Assembly (NCBI RefSeq): GCF_009834545.1
Contig: NZ_CP019427.1
Span: forward strand, 372,001-436,000
Direction of reading: 5' to 3'
DNA from: Pseudomonas sp. S04
Lineage (GTDB): Bacteria; Pseudomonadota; Gammaproteobacteria; Pseudomonadales; Pseudomonadaceae
Length of the DNA stretch: 64,000 bases
The position numbers and the translations under genes were made by a program. How positions within the stretch are numbered: position 1 is the first letter of the stretch; the number at the start of each line of letters is the position of its first letter. This document shows, piece after piece, positions 30,008 through 38,776 of the stretch. The notes below the pieces were generated by a model. That model was not told where the DNA came from. It saw only the letters and a program-made list of their open reading frames with translations, and did no database searches.

Positions 30008-30040
30008 AAAACGCCCGGCCTGCGAAGGTCGGGCGTTTTT
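30008..30040 (+). terminator. Bidirectional terminator between phaF and phaD
   Basis: Stem AAAACGCCCGGCCT (30008-30021) with AGGTCGGGCGTTTT (30026-30039), loop GCGA, T-tract on both strands. It ends the converging phaIF and phaC1ZC2D transcripts. Confidence 0.9.
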
Positions 30041-30066
30041 GTTGTGCGCGAATCGGCATCCAGCCC

Positions 30067-30687
30067 TTACGCCTGGCCTTCGAGGTATTGCAGCGCCAGG
30101 CGCTCGGTGGCGAGCTTGGCCGGCGGCAGCAGGTGGGGGGCGACCAGCATCATGATCTGGTAGACCACCACCCGCACTTCACCTTCACGGTCGAGAATTC
30201 GCTGGTAGTCCAGGGAGAACAATAGGGTCATGGTGATCTGTTCGACCAGTTGGCCCAGGGCCTGGGTGTCGCTGACCAGTTGGCCTTCGGCCTTGAGCCG
30301 GGCGAGCAGCGAGGCCAGGGTGCGCTTGATGGCATTGAGCAGGTTACGGATGCCCTTGGCCAGTTTCGGCAGGCGTCCGGCCAGGTTCGACAGGTCCTGG
30401 AACAGGAAGCGGTAGTGCGCCAGGCGCTCGATGATCAGATGCAGGAACAGCCAGTAGTCTTCCGGCGCCAGCCGGGCGTCCGACGGCGGATCGAGCAGCG
30501 GCGTCAGTTCACTCTGGAAACGTTCGAACAGCCCCAGGATCAACGGCTCCTTACCGTGGAAGTGGTAGTAGAGGTTGCCGGGGCTGATCCCCATTTCGTT
30601 GGCAACTTCCATGGTCGAGACGTTGGGTTCGCCCTTCTGGTTGAACAACAACAGGGCACATTCGAGAATCCGGTCGCGGGTTTTCAT
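30067..30687 (-). CDS. phaD: PhaD, TetR-family regulator of pha genes
   Basis: TetR-type DNA-binding protein of 206 residues. The N-terminal helix-turn-helix (TRDRILECALLLFNQKG ... EMGISPGNLYYHFHGKE) is clear and the C-terminal ligand domain is helical. In P. putida, PhaD activates the phaC1 and phaI promoters in response to a fatty-acid-derived signal. It is the last gene of the phaC1-phaZ-phaC2-phaD run. Its operators are expected near 35.2 and 28.6 kb. Confidence 0.94.
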   Translation of the reverse strand: MKTRDRILECALLLFNQKGEPNVSTMEVANEMGISPGNLYYHFHGKEPLILGLFERFQSELTPLLDPPSDARLAPEDYWLFLHLIIERLAHYRFLFQDLSNLAGRLPKLAKGIRNLLNAIKRTLASLLARLKAEGQLVSDTQALGQLVEQITMTLLFSLDYQRILDREGEVRVVVYQIMMLVAPHLLPPAKLATERLALQYLEGQA

Positions 30688-30752
30688 CCAGTCTTCTTAG
30701 TTGTCGAGCCTTGAGTGCCACGGCCTGTTCCCGGCCGTGGCGTCGAGAAAAA

Positions 30753-32435
30753 TCAGCGCACCCGTACGTAGGTACCGGGCGCCGCCTCCATGGGTGGGTA
30801 GTGCTGATTGCCCAGGGCCATCAGGGTTTCCCGTTGGGCGCCGGAGCGCTCCTGGATCCATGCAAGCCATTGGGTCCACCAACTGCCGTCGACATGGCTG
30901 GCGTCGTAGTACCAGGCCCGAGGGTCGCTGGTCAGCTTTTCACTTTCGACGTAGTTGGCCTTGGGGTTGCCCGGCGGGTTGAGGATGCTCTGCACGTGAC
31001 CGCTGTTGGACAACACGAAGCGGCGGTTGCCGCCAAGTAGGAGCGTGGAGCGGTACACCGCATCCCAGGGCGTGATGTGATCGTTGATCCCGGCCACGCT
31101 GAAGCTGTCGACGTTGACCTTCTGCAGGTCGATCGGCGTGCCGCACACTTCGAGGCCGCCCGGATGGGTCAGCGGGTTGTGTTTGAAGAAGTCCAGCAGG
31201 TCGCCGTGAAAGGCGGCCGGCAGGCGCGTGTTGTCGTTGTTCCAGTAGAGGATGTCGAACGCGGGCGGTTCCTTGCCCAGCAGGTAGTTGTTGACCCAGT
31301 AGTTCCAGATCAGGTCGTTGGGGCGCATCCAGGCAAACACCTTGGCCATGTCGCGGCCTTCGAGCACACCTTGCTGGTAGGAGCGTCGCTTGGCCGCTTC
31401 CAGGGTCTGCTCGTCAGCGAACAGAGTGGCGGGGCTGTCCAACTGGCTGTCGAGCAGGCTGACCAGGTAAGTGGCGCTGGAGATGCGCCGCAGTTGCCGC
31501 TTGGCTTGCAGGTGGCCCTGCAGCGCAGCGATGGTCAGGCCGCCGGCGCAGGCGCCCATCAGGTTGACCTCGCGGCTGCCGGTGATGGCCCGGCACACGT
31601 TCATGGCTTCTTCCACGGCCTCGACGTAGCTGGACAGGCCCCATTCGCGGTGGCGCACATCCGGGTTGCGCCAACTGATCATGAACACCTGCAGGCCGTT
31701 TTTCAGGGCGAACTGGACGAAGCTGTTGCTGGGGCTCAAGTCAAAGATGTAGTACTTGTTGATCTGCGGCGGCACCACCAGCAACGGCTTGGCGTACTGC
31801 TTTTCGCTCATGGGCTTGTATTGCATCAGCTCCAGCAGTTCATTGCGAAACACCACCGCGCCGGTGGTGGTGGCAACGGTCTTGCCGACCTCGAAGGCGT
31901 GCTTGGTGATCTGGCTGGGCAGCCCGTTGTTGTGCATCAGGTCATCGAACAGATGGCTCAGGCCGCGGACCAGGCTGTGGCCGCCGGAGTTGAACAGTTC
32001 CTTGATCGCCAACGGGTTGAGCAGGGTATTGGAGGGCGATACCGCATCGTTGAGCAAGGTGAAGGCAAAGTGCGCGCGGGCGCGATCGTCATCGGGCATG
32101 CCGCTTTCGTCGATCCAGCGTTTGACTTGTTTCTGCCAGCTCAGGTAGGCCTGCAGGCTGCGTCGGTAAAACGGATTGAGGGTCCAGCTGGGGTCGGCAA
32201 AACGACTGTCGGCGGCGTTGGGTTGGTGCAGGGTCTCACCCAGCAACACGCGGCCCAGTTGGCCACCCAGTGCCAGTGCGTGCCGGGCACTGTGTACCGG
32301 GTGACGCAAGCCGTGGGCGGCGACGTTGCGCAAGGTCGAGAGCAGGTCCCGGCCGCGCAGACCGGTGATCGCACTCTGGGCATTGATGAATGCAGCGGCT
32401 GTGGGCAAGGTGCCCGGCGCTGGTTTGTCTCGCAT
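30753..32435 (-). CDS. phaC2: Class II PHA synthase 2
   Basis: Polymerises medium-chain (R)-3-hydroxyacyl-CoA into PHA at the granule surface (560 aa). The lipase-like box GACAGG places the catalytic cysteine at 296. The C-terminal GINDHITPW and SNSGHVQS supply the Asp and His. An AGGAG site precedes the ATG. It is a paralogue of phaC1 on the other side of phaZ. Confidence 0.96.
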   Translation of the reverse strand: MRDKPAPGTLPTAAAFINAQSAITGLRGRDLLSTLRNVAAHGLRHPVHSARHALALGGQLGRVLLGETLHQPNAADSRFADPSWTLNPFYRRSLQAYLSWQKQVKRWIDESGMPDDDRARAHFAFTLLNDAVSPSNTLLNPLAIKELFNSGGHSLVRGLSHLFDDLMHNNGLPSQITKHAFEVGKTVATTTGAVVFRNELLELMQYKPMSEKQYAKPLLVVPPQINKYYIFDLSPSNSFVQFALKNGLQVFMISWRNPDVRHREWGLSSYVEAVEEAMNVCRAITGSREVNLMGACAGGLTIAALQGHLQAKRQLRRISSATYLVSLLDSQLDSPATLFADEQTLEAAKRRSYQQGVLEGRDMAKVFAWMRPNDLIWNYWVNNYLLGKEPPAFDILYWNNDNTRLPAAFHGDLLDFFKHNPLTHPGGLEVCGTPIDLQKVNVDSFSVAGINDHITPWDAVYRSTLLLGGNRRFVLSNSGHVQSILNPPGNPKANYVESEKLTSDPRAWYYDASHVDGSWWTQWLAWIQERSGAQRETLMALGNQHYPPMEAAPGTYVRVR

Positions 32436-32491
32436 GAGTCAACACTCCTTCGTCAAGCCGTGAACAAGTCCCTCATTCCCGCCAGCGCACC

Positions 32492-33349
32492 TCAGGTGCC
32501 GCCATAGGGTGCCGGGTGCGGGTGCATCACCGCCCGCTGCCGTTCTTCCTGGAGGAACTTCATGATGATCGGGGCGACGGCCTCGGCCCGGGTGATCAGG
32601 AATAAATGACCGTCGTCGATTATGTGTAGCTGGGCGTTGGGAATACGCCAGGCGAGCAGGCGCATATTGACCAGCGGGATCAGCGGGTCGTCGTCACCGG
32701 CCAGCACCAGGGTCGGCTGGTGGATCTTGTGCAGCCAGTGGATGCTGGTCCAGCCCAGCCCCGCGAAGAGCTGCCAGTAGTAGCCCAGCTTGCCGGCGGA
32801 GCGGACTTTGCTGGCGTGGTCGGCGGCGAGGTTAGGGTCACGGCGAAATGAGCCACCGTAGATCATCGGCGCAATGCGAATCACGTGGGATGGTTGGATA
32901 TAACGCCGTGGGCTGGCCATCATCCACAGCACTTTCGGCTTGCCCGGCACCATCACCGCGCCGGCCGCCGTGGCCGCCAATACCAGCTTCTTGCAGCGCT
33001 CGGGGTAGTCATGGGCGAACTGCTGCGCCAGGGCGCCGCCCCAGGACACGCCGATCACGTTGACTTGGCCGTAGTCGAGGTAATCGAGCATCCGTGCGGT
33101 CAGCTTGGCCAGCCCGGGAAAGCGATACGGCCGGCGCGGCGTCGATGAACCGCCGACACCGGGCACGTCGAAGGCAATCACTTCCAGGTCCGGGTCCAGC
33201 GCCTGGACGAACGGAAACACCAGCTCCAGGTTGGCGCCGATGCCGTTGAAAATCAGCAAGGGCGTCAAGTGAGGCTTGCCGGGGCGTACCGCAGTGCGGA
33301 GGGTCTGGCCATCCAGGTCGACGGTACGAAAGATGAACGGTTGCGGCAT
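32492..33349 (-). CDS. phaZ: Intracellular PHA depolymerase
   Basis: Alpha/beta-hydrolase that mobilises medium-chain PHA (285 aa). The lipase box GVSWGG places the nucleophile at Ser102. The Asp in AGDDDPLIP and the His in DDGHLF complete a triad. It is located between the two synthase genes, as in other mcl-PHA producers, which allows a cycle of synthesis and degradation. Confidence 0.96.
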   Translation of the reverse strand: MPQPFIFRTVDLDGQTLRTAVRPGKPHLTPLLIFNGIGANLELVFPFVQALDPDLEVIAFDVPGVGGSSTPRRPYRFPGLAKLTARMLDYLDYGQVNVIGVSWGGALAQQFAHDYPERCKKLVLAATAAGAVMVPGKPKVLWMMASPRRYIQPSHVIRIAPMIYGGSFRRDPNLAADHASKVRSAGKLGYYWQLFAGLGWTSIHWLHKIHQPTLVLAGDDDPLIPLVNMRLLAWRIPNAQLHIIDDGHLFLITRAEAVAPIIMKFLQEERQRAVMHPHPAPYGGT

Positions 33350-33395
33350 GCTTCAGGCCCTGTGGGTCACGTTCTCAAATTCATCCTCGGCAACC

Positions 33396-33486
33396 TGTGG
33401 GAGCGGGCTTGCCCGCGATAGCGCAGGATCAGTCAGCGCATTGGCTGAAGCTGCTGCCGACATCGCGGGCAAGCCCGCTCCTACAA
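33396..33486. repeat. REP pair between phaC1 and phaZ
   Basis: REP copies 33396-33420 (TGTGGGAGCGGGCTTGCCCG...) and 33462-33486 (ATCGCGGGCAAGCCCGCTCC...) in opposite orientation within the 155-base gap after phaC1. It could act on stability or termination of the phaC1 message relative to phaZ-phaC2-phaD. Confidence 0.88.
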
Positions 33487-33504
33487 GGGGGCGAGGTGTG
33501 TCAG

Positions 33505-35184
33505 TTATCGTTCGTGTACGTAGGTCCCTGGTGCGGCTTCACCCGCGGTAAAGGTCTTGTTGCCGAGTGCGCTCGGGGCTTTTTTCAGCTTGCCCGCGCG
33601 CTCGGCCTGCCAGGCCTGCCAGTGCAACCACCAGGAGTCGGTGTGCTTGGTCGAGTTTTCTTGCCACTGATCAGCGTTCGATGCCGTCTCGGTGCTGGTC
33701 ATGTAGCGCGATTTCGGGTTGCCCGGCGGGTTCAGGATGCTCTGGATATGGCCGCTGCTGGACAGCACGAATTCGACCTTGCCACCAAACAGCTGGGCCG
33801 ACTTGTAGCAGGACTTCCACGGGGTGATGTGGTCGTTGGTGCCGGCCAGGGAATAGACATCGGCCGTGACCTGCTTGAGGTCGATGGGCGTGCCGCACAC
33901 TTCCAGTGCATTGGGGCGGATCAGTGGGTTGCTTTTGAACATCTCGATCAGGTCGCCGTGGAACGCGGCCGGCAGGCGGGTGGTGTCGTTGTTCCAGAAC
34001 AGGATGTCGAAGATCGGCGGTTCGTTGCCCAGCAGGTAGTTGTTGACCCAGTAGTTCCAGATCAGGTCGTTGGGGCGCATCCAGGCGAAGACCTTCGCCA
34101 TGTCCCGACCCTCAAGCACCCCGGCCTGGTAGGAGTGGCGCTTGGCGGACTCCAGGGTCTGCTCGTCGACGAACAGCGCCACCTGGGAGTCCAGGGTGGT
34201 GTCCAGGACGCTGACCAGCAGGGTCAGGGAGTTGACCTTCTTCTCGCCGATCGCCGCGTAGTGGCCGAGCAGGGCGGTGCAGGTGATGCCGCCGGAGCAG
34301 GCGCCCAGCATGTTGATGTCTTTGCTGCCGGTGATCGCGGTGACCACGTCGACCGCTTCCTTGAGCGCCTCGATGTAGGTCGACAGGCCCCACTCGCGTT
34401 GCGCCTTGGTCGGGTTACGCCAACTGACGATGAAGGTCTGCAGGTTGTTGCGCAGGCAGAAGCGCGCCAGGCTTTTTTCCGGGCTCAGGTCGAATACGTA
34501 GAATTTGTTGATCTGCGGCGGTACCACCAGCAGGGGGCGCTCGTGAACCTGTTCGGTGATGGGCCGGTACTGGATCAGCTCCAGCACGTCGTTGCGAAAA
34601 ATCACCGCACCTTCGGTGGTGCCCAGGCTCTTGCCGACTTCGAAGGCGCCCATGTTGACCTGGCTCGGCATGCCACCGTTGTGTACCAGGTCCTTGGCCA
34701 GGTGGGAGAGGCCGTCGAGCAGGCTCTTGCCGCCGGTCTCGAAGAAGCGTTTGACGGCAGCGGGGTTGGCCGCGCTGTTGGTCGGGGCCATGGCTTCGGT
34801 CATCAAGTTGATGACGAAGTGCCCGCGGTTGATGTCCTGCTCCGACAGGTTGCTGTCGCCGATCCAGTCATGGAGCTCCTTGCGCCAGGCCAGGTAGGTT
34901 TGCAGGTAACGTTTGTAGAGCGGGTTCTGGCTCCAGGCCGGATCGTTGAAGCGACGGTCATCGCCTTCGGGTTGCAACTCGGATTTGCCGAACATCACGT
35001 TCTTCAGCTCGAGGCCGAAATGGGCCACGTGCTTGACGCTGTGAATGGGTTGTTTGATGGCCTGGGTCAGCACCATACGGGCAGAGGTAAGCAGATCTTT
35101 GCGACGCAAGCCGATGACAGGATTGAGCCCCAAGGTGTTTTCCGAGGCTTGGCGTTTCAGGTCATCGTTATTCTTGTTACTCAT
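33505..35184 (-). CDS. phaC1: Class II PHA synthase 1
   Basis: First and main mcl-PHA synthase (559 aa). GACSGG places the catalytic cysteine at 296. The C-terminal GTNDHITPW and SSSGHIQS give the Asp and His. It heads the phaC1-phaZ-phaC2-phaD run. The 259-base upstream gap carries two strong inverted repeats, one ending 27 bases before the start codon. Confidence 0.97.
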   Translation of the reverse strand: MSNKNNDDLKRQASENTLGLNPVIGLRRKDLLTSARMVLTQAIKQPIHSVKHVAHFGLELKNVMFGKSELQPEGDDRRFNDPAWSQNPLYKRYLQTYLAWRKELHDWIGDSNLSEQDINRGHFVINLMTEAMAPTNSAANPAAVKRFFETGGKSLLDGLSHLAKDLVHNGGMPSQVNMGAFEVGKSLGTTEGAVIFRNDVLELIQYRPITEQVHERPLLVVPPQINKFYVFDLSPEKSLARFCLRNNLQTFIVSWRNPTKAQREWGLSTYIEALKEAVDVVTAITGSKDINMLGACSGGITCTALLGHYAAIGEKKVNSLTLLVSVLDTTLDSQVALFVDEQTLESAKRHSYQAGVLEGRDMAKVFAWMRPNDLIWNYWVNNYLLGNEPPIFDILFWNNDTTRLPAAFHGDLIEMFKSNPLIRPNALEVCGTPIDLKQVTADVYSLAGTNDHITPWKSCYKSAQLFGGKVEFVLSSSGHIQSILNPPGNPKSRYMTSTETASNADQWQENSTKHTDSWWLHWQAWQAERAGKLKKAPSALGNKTFTAGEAAPGTYVHER

Positions 35185-35210
35185 CTACGACGCTCCATTG
35201 TCCTGAGACG

Positions 35211-35256
35211 AGTACCTGAGTCCTGCTGTGTAGTCACACAGCCAATGCCAGGTACT
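35211..35256 (-). promoter_or_regulatory. Nested dyad upstream of phaC1 (operator or leader hairpin)
   Basis: Outer arms AGTACCTG (35211-35218) and CAGGTACT (35249-35256); inner arms GCTGTGT (35225-35231) and ACACAGC (35236-35242); central AGTC; two 6-base unpaired stretches between arms. The symmetry is exact: 8+6+7+4+7+6+8. The inner 18-bp dyad is the size of a TetR-family operator, so PhaD binding is possible. Confidence 0.65.
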
Positions 35257-35327
35257 ACTGCTCGGGTGACCGTTAATTGCACATCGCTGACTTTTTACAT
35301 CAGGGAGCGCTGCACAGAACTTGCCAG

Positions 35328-35376
35328 CTCCATTGGTTACCCGAGTTTAATTTTTTTCGCAAGCGGGCCAATGGAG
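35328..35376. promoter_or_regulatory. Second dyad upstream of phaC1
   Basis: CTCCATTGG (35328-35336) with CCAATGGAG (35368-35376), plus inner CCCG (35340-35343) with CGGG (35364-35367), around an A/T-rich centre. It does not have the form of a terminator. Function unknown. Confidence 0.5.
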
Positions 35377-35443
35377 GGTCCTGGGCGGGAGCATTCAAGC
35401 AGATGAAATTAGAAAATGCCTTCTAATGAGCGTAAGCCCCGGT

Positions 35444-35824
35444 CTAGAGCATCAGCTTGACTACGGACTCACTCGGATCGCGGGACTTTCCGGCGGCTTT
35501 GAGTTCACCAAGATAATCTTCCCAGAGGGCGTCCTGGCGCTGTGCCAACTGGTAGAGGTAATCCCAGGTGAAGAGGCCGCTGTCGTGGCCGTCGTCGAAG
35601 GTCAGTTTCAGTGCGTACTGGCCGGCCGGTTCGACCTTGCTCAGTCCTACGCCGATCTTGCCAAATTGCAGGATGGGTTTGCCATGGCCCTGGACCTCGG
35701 CGGAGGGGGAGTGCACCCGAAGGAACTCGGCGCTCAGTTGATATTCCTCGCCGGAGGGATATTTGAGCGACAGGGTTTTCGAGGCTTTGTGCAGCTTGAT
35801 ATCGGTGGGAAGCGGGGTTGTCAT
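35444..35824 (-). CDS. DUF971 (gamma-butyrobetaine hydroxylase-like N-terminal domain) protein
   Basis: 126-residue protein with the DUF971 pattern (IKLHKASKTLSLKYPSGEEYQLSAEFLRVHSPSAE ... DDGHDSGLFTWDYLY). The domain occurs as the N-terminal part of gamma-butyrobetaine hydroxylases but here stands alone. Its function is not known. It lies downstream of hslVU on the same strand, separated by an 83-base gap holding a perfect palindrome. Confidence 0.88.
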   Translation of the reverse strand: MTTPLPTDIKLHKASKTLSLKYPSGEEYQLSAEFLRVHSPSAEVQGHGKPILQFGKIGVGLSKVEPAGQYALKLTFDDGHDSGLFTWDYLYQLAQRQDALWEDYLGELKAAGKSRDPSESVVKLML

Positions 35825-35848
35825 GGGGCTGGTCGTCCGTCATTGCGA

Positions 35849-35888
35849 GGGACCTGTGGGAGCGAGCCGGCTCGCCCCCACAGGTCCC
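35849..35888. repeat. Perfect 12-bp-arm palindromic REP between hslU and the DUF971 gene
   Basis: GGGACCTGTGGG (35849-35860) and CCCACAGGTCCC (35877-35888) enclose AGCGAGCCGGCTCGCC, itself largely self-complementary. A REP-derived hairpin 25 bases after the DUF971 start codon in plus coordinates, that is just upstream of the gene and 19 bases after the hslU stop on the minus strand. Confidence 0.85.
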
Positions 35889-35907
35889 TTATCGCAGTAG
35901 AAGTGAC

Positions 35908-37245
35908 CTACAGGATATAACGGGACAGGTCTTCGTTTTGCGCCAATTCGCCCAGGTGGCTGTTGACGTAGTCGGCGTCGATGCGGATCGGCTGGTCGCT
36001 GTGGGCGCTGGCCAGGTCGCCGGCACTGAACGAAACCTCTTCGAGCAGGCGCTCGAGCAGGGTGTGCAGGCGACGGGCACCGATGTTCTCGGTCTTCTCG
36101 TTGACCTGCCAGGCGATCTCGGCCAGGCGCTTGATGCCGTCCGGCTGGAACTCGATGGCCAGGCCTTCGGTTTTCAGCAGGGCGCAATACTGCTCGGTCA
36201 GGGATGCGTGCGGCTCGCTGAGGATACGCTCGAAGTCTTCCGGCGACAGGGCCTTGAGTTCAACGCGGATCGGCAGGCGGCCTTGCAGTTCAGGCACCAG
36301 GTCGCTCGGCTTGCTCAGGTGGAATGCACCGGAGGCGATAAACAGGATGTGGTCGGTCTTGACCATGCCCAGCTTGGTGTTGACTGTGCAGCCTTCGATC
36401 AGCGGCAGCAGGTCGCGCTGTACACCTTCGCGGGAGACGTCGACGCCACCGGAATTGCCGCGCTTGGCGACCTTGTCGATTTCGTCGATGAACACGATGC
36501 CGTGCTGCTCGACCGCTTCCAGGGCCTTGGCCTTGAGTTCCTCGTCATTGACCAGGCGGCCGGCTTCTTCGTCGCGGACCAGCTTGAGCGCTTCCTTGAC
36601 CTTGAGCTTGCGGTTCTTGCGCTTGCCCTTGCCCATGTTGGCGAACAGGCTCTGCAGCTGGTTGGTCATTTCTTCCATGCCCGGTGGCGCGGAGATATCG
36701 ACGCCCGCGGCTTCGGCGACTTCGATTTCGATCTCCTTGTCATCCAGCTGGCCTTCGCGCAGGCGCTTGCGGAACAGTTGGCGGGTGTTGGAGTCCTGGG
36801 CCGGGGCTTCTTCGTTGTTGAAGCCGGTGCGTGCCGGTGGCAGCAGGGCATCGAGGATGCGCTCTTCGGCGGCGTCTTCGGCGCGGTGACGAACCTTGAT
36901 CATTTCCTGTTCGCGCAGCAGCTTGATAGCGGCATCGGCCAGGTCACGAATGATCGACTCGACGTCGCGGCCAACGTAGCCGACTTCGGTGAACTTGGTG
37001 GCTTCGACCTTGATGAACGGTGCGTTGGCGAGCTTGGCCAGGCGCCGGGCGATTTCGGTTTTGCCGACACCGGTCGGGCCGATCATCAGGATGTTCTTGG
37101 GGGTGACTTCGACGCGCAGTTCTTCGGGCAGTTGCATCCGGCGCCAGCGGTTGCGCAGGGCGATGGCGACGGCGCGCTTGGCGTCGTCCTGGCCGATGAT
37201 ATGGCGATTGAGTTCGTGGACGATTTCACGGGGAGTCATGGACAT
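35908..37245 (-). CDS. hslU: HslU, ATPase subunit of the HslVU protease
   Basis: AAA+ unfoldase that feeds substrates into HslV (445 aa). Walker A GPTGVGKT is at residues 56-63, followed by the intermediate domain with its charged helices, Walker [11 protein letters not shown], and the C-terminal YIL tail that docks into HslV. It follows hslV by 53 bases under a heat-shock-type promoter. Confidence 0.98.
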   Translation of the reverse strand: MSMTPREIVHELNRHIIGQDDAKRAVAIALRNRWRRMQLPEELRVEVTPKNILMIGPTGVGKTEIARRLAKLANAPFIKVEATKFTEVGYVGRDVESIIRDLADAAIKLLREQEMIKVRHRAEDAAEERILDALLPPARTGFNNEEAPAQDSNTRQLFRKRLREGQLDDKEIEIEVAEAAGVDISAPPGMEEMTNQLQSLFANMGKGKRKNRKLKVKEALKLVRDEEAGRLVNDEELKAKALEAVEQHGIVFIDEIDKVAKRGNSGGVDVSREGVQRDLLPLIEGCTVNTKLGMVKTDHILFIASGAFHLSKPSDLVPELQGRLPIRVELKALSPEDFERILSEPHASLTEQYCALLKTEGLAIEFQPDGIKRLAEIAWQVNEKTENIGARRLHTLLERLLEEVSFSAGDLASAHSDQPIRIDADYVNSHLGELAQNEDLSRYIL

Positions 37246-37298
37246 AATAATTGGCGGACCTCAGGCAAGAGTGAGCGGTGGCGCGCAGCCACGCACGC

Positions 37299-37829
37299 TT
37301 ACTCGGCGCAGTCCTGCTCCTCAATGGTCTGGGTGTGGTTGGTGAAGACACAGATGTCGCCGGCGATGCCGAGGGCGGTTTCGACGATTTCCCGGGCCGA
37401 CAGGTCGGTTTTTTTCAGCAGGGCGCTGGCTGCCGCCTGGGCGTAACCACCGCCGGAACCCATGGCGATCAGGCCGTTCTCGGGTTCAACCACATCGCCA
37501 TTGCCGGTGATAATCAGCGAGGCGTCTTTGTTGGCGACCGCGAGCATTGCTTCGAGGCGGCTCAGGGAGCGGTCGGTACGCCATTCTTTGGCGAGCTCGA
37601 CCGCGGCACGGACCAGGTGGCCCTGATGTTTTTCCAGTTGGCCTTCAAAACGTTCGAAGAGGGTAAAGGCGTCGGCGGTGGCGCCAGCGAAACCGGCGAT
37701 GACCTGGCCGTGGTACAGGCGACGAACTTTTTTCGCGTTGCCTTTCATCACGGTGTTGCCCAGGGAAACCTGGCCGTCGCCGCCCATGACGACTTTGCCG
37801 TGGCGGCGAACTGAAACGATGGTGGTCAA
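37299..37829 (-). CDS. hslV: HslV, peptidase subunit of the HslVU protease
   Basis: Threonine peptidase forming the double-hexamer core of HslVU (176 aa). The TTG start at 37829 is chosen because the next codon gives the catalytic N-terminal Thr of the mature enzyme ([10 protein letters not shown]) and a GGAG site lies upstream. GDGQVSLG and [11 protein letters not shown] are family signatures. The frame remains open 48 bases further upstream, but that would hide the catalytic Thr. Confidence 0.96.
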   Translation of the reverse strand: MTTIVSVRRHGKVVMGGDGQVSLGNTVMKGNAKKVRRLYHGQVIAGFAGATADAFTLFERFEGQLEKHQGHLVRAAVELAKEWRTDRSLSRLEAMLAVANKDASLIITGNGDVVEPENGLIAMGSGGGYAQAAASALLKKTDLSAREIVETALGIAGDICVFTNHTQTIEEQDCAE

Positions 37830-37875
37830 GGGAAGAGTCTCCACGCAGCGGGGCGAAAATGCCTTATGCCAACTC

Positions 37876-37902
37876 ATATGGGGGTGCTGTGGCGTTTTTC
37901 AA
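37876..37902 (-). promoter_or_regulatory. Sigma-32 heat-shock promoter of hslVU
   Basis: On the minus strand GTTGAAA ending the -35 (TTGAAA at 37902-37897), a 13-base spacer and CCCCATAT (37883-37876), 46 bases before the hslV TTG. This matches the RpoH consensus CTTGAAA-N11-16-CCCCATNT almost exactly and agrees with the known heat-shock control of hslVU. Confidence 0.8.
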
Positions 37903-37950
37903 CTGCGCGGTGGTAGAGGGGACGAGTGGTGGTGGGTCGCAGGTCATCCT

Positions 37951-38056
37951 GGTGGGAGCGAGCCTGCTCGCGAAAGCGTTGTATCAGTCGCCATCAATGT
38001 TGACTGAATGTAGGCCTTCGCGAGCAGGCGGAGCGCCGTCCGACTCGCTCCCACAG
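37951..38056. repeat. REP pair, one copy with enlarged centre
   Basis: A standard REP arm (TGGGAGCGAGCCTGCTCGCG) at 37951-37972 and an enlarged copy at 38014-38056, in which CGCGAGCAGG is followed by CGGAGCGCCG before the CTCGCTCCCACAG arm. The extra block is nearly identical to that of the element at 7144-7181. Confidence 0.75.
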
Positions 38057-38076
38057 GAGGGGGGTTGATCGTGCTG

Positions 38077-38775
38077 TCAGCGGCTCTGGCGTTGTTGTAA
38101 CAACAGATTGCTGAAGCCGCTGCCCGCCAATTGTTTCTGGGCGGTGGTCAATTGTTCGCGGTTGCTGAACGGGCCGACCAGCACGCGGTACCAGGTTTCG
38201 TCCTTGACCGTGCCGGACTCGACCGAAACCGCCTGGCCGAGCAGGATGATCTGTGCACGGACCCGGTCGGCGTCGGCTTCCTTGCGGAACGAGCCGGCCT
38301 GCAGGAAGAACTTGGTCACCGGGGCCGCCTTGGCCACCGGAGGCGCAGGCGGTGGGGTCAGGCCGCTCAAGGCTGCCTGGGCGCGCGCGGTGTCGATCTT
38401 CGCCGCTTCTGCTGGCGTAACCGGTGCCACGGGCGCGGTCTGCGGTGTTGGCAGGGTTTTTTCAGGCACGGCGTCCGGCGGCACAATCACTTCCGATTCC
38501 GGCAGCAGGGTGTAGAAGTCATACTTGGGCTTCACCGGTTGCTGTGGGCTCGGCGGGGTCTTGTTGGCCTCGGCCATGCGCGTGGCTTTCTGTTCTTCCT
38601 GCTTGACCCGCTTGACGTCATCGCCCTTGCCCGGCTCCAGCTTCATCAGGAACACGATGAAGGCGCCCACGGTCAGGCCGATGGCCATCCATAGCCAGCC
38701 CGGAATCGGCTGTTTTGCAGGAGCTTGGTAACGGCTGGCGCCACGCTTGGGTGCAGGTTTTTTCTTGGCAGCCAA
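38077..38775 (-). CDS. SPOR-domain membrane protein (FtsN-like)
   Basis: 232-residue protein: short basic cytoplasmic N terminus, one membrane helix (about residues 27-44, WLWMAIGLTVGAFIVFLM), a Pro/Ala-rich linker and a C-terminal SPOR domain (FFLQAGSFRKEADADRVRAQ ... YRVLVGPFSNREQ) that binds denuded peptidoglycan at septa. The start is TTG at 38775, one base after the argS stop. Placement after argS and before hslV is the usual FtsN-like position, but I do not claim it is FtsN itself. Confidence 0.88.
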   Translation of the reverse strand: MAAKKKPAPKRGASRYQAPAKQPIPGWLWMAIGLTVGAFIVFLMKLEPGKGDDVKRVKQEEQKATRMAEANKTPPSPQQPVKPKYDFYTLLPESEVIVPPDAVPEKTLPTPQTAPVAPVTPAEAAKIDTARAQAALSGLTPPPAPPVAKAAPVTKFFLQAGSFRKEADADRVRAQIILLGQAVSVESGTVKDETWYRVLVGPFSNREQLTTAQKQLAGSGFSNLLLQQRQSR

Positions 38776-38776
38776 C

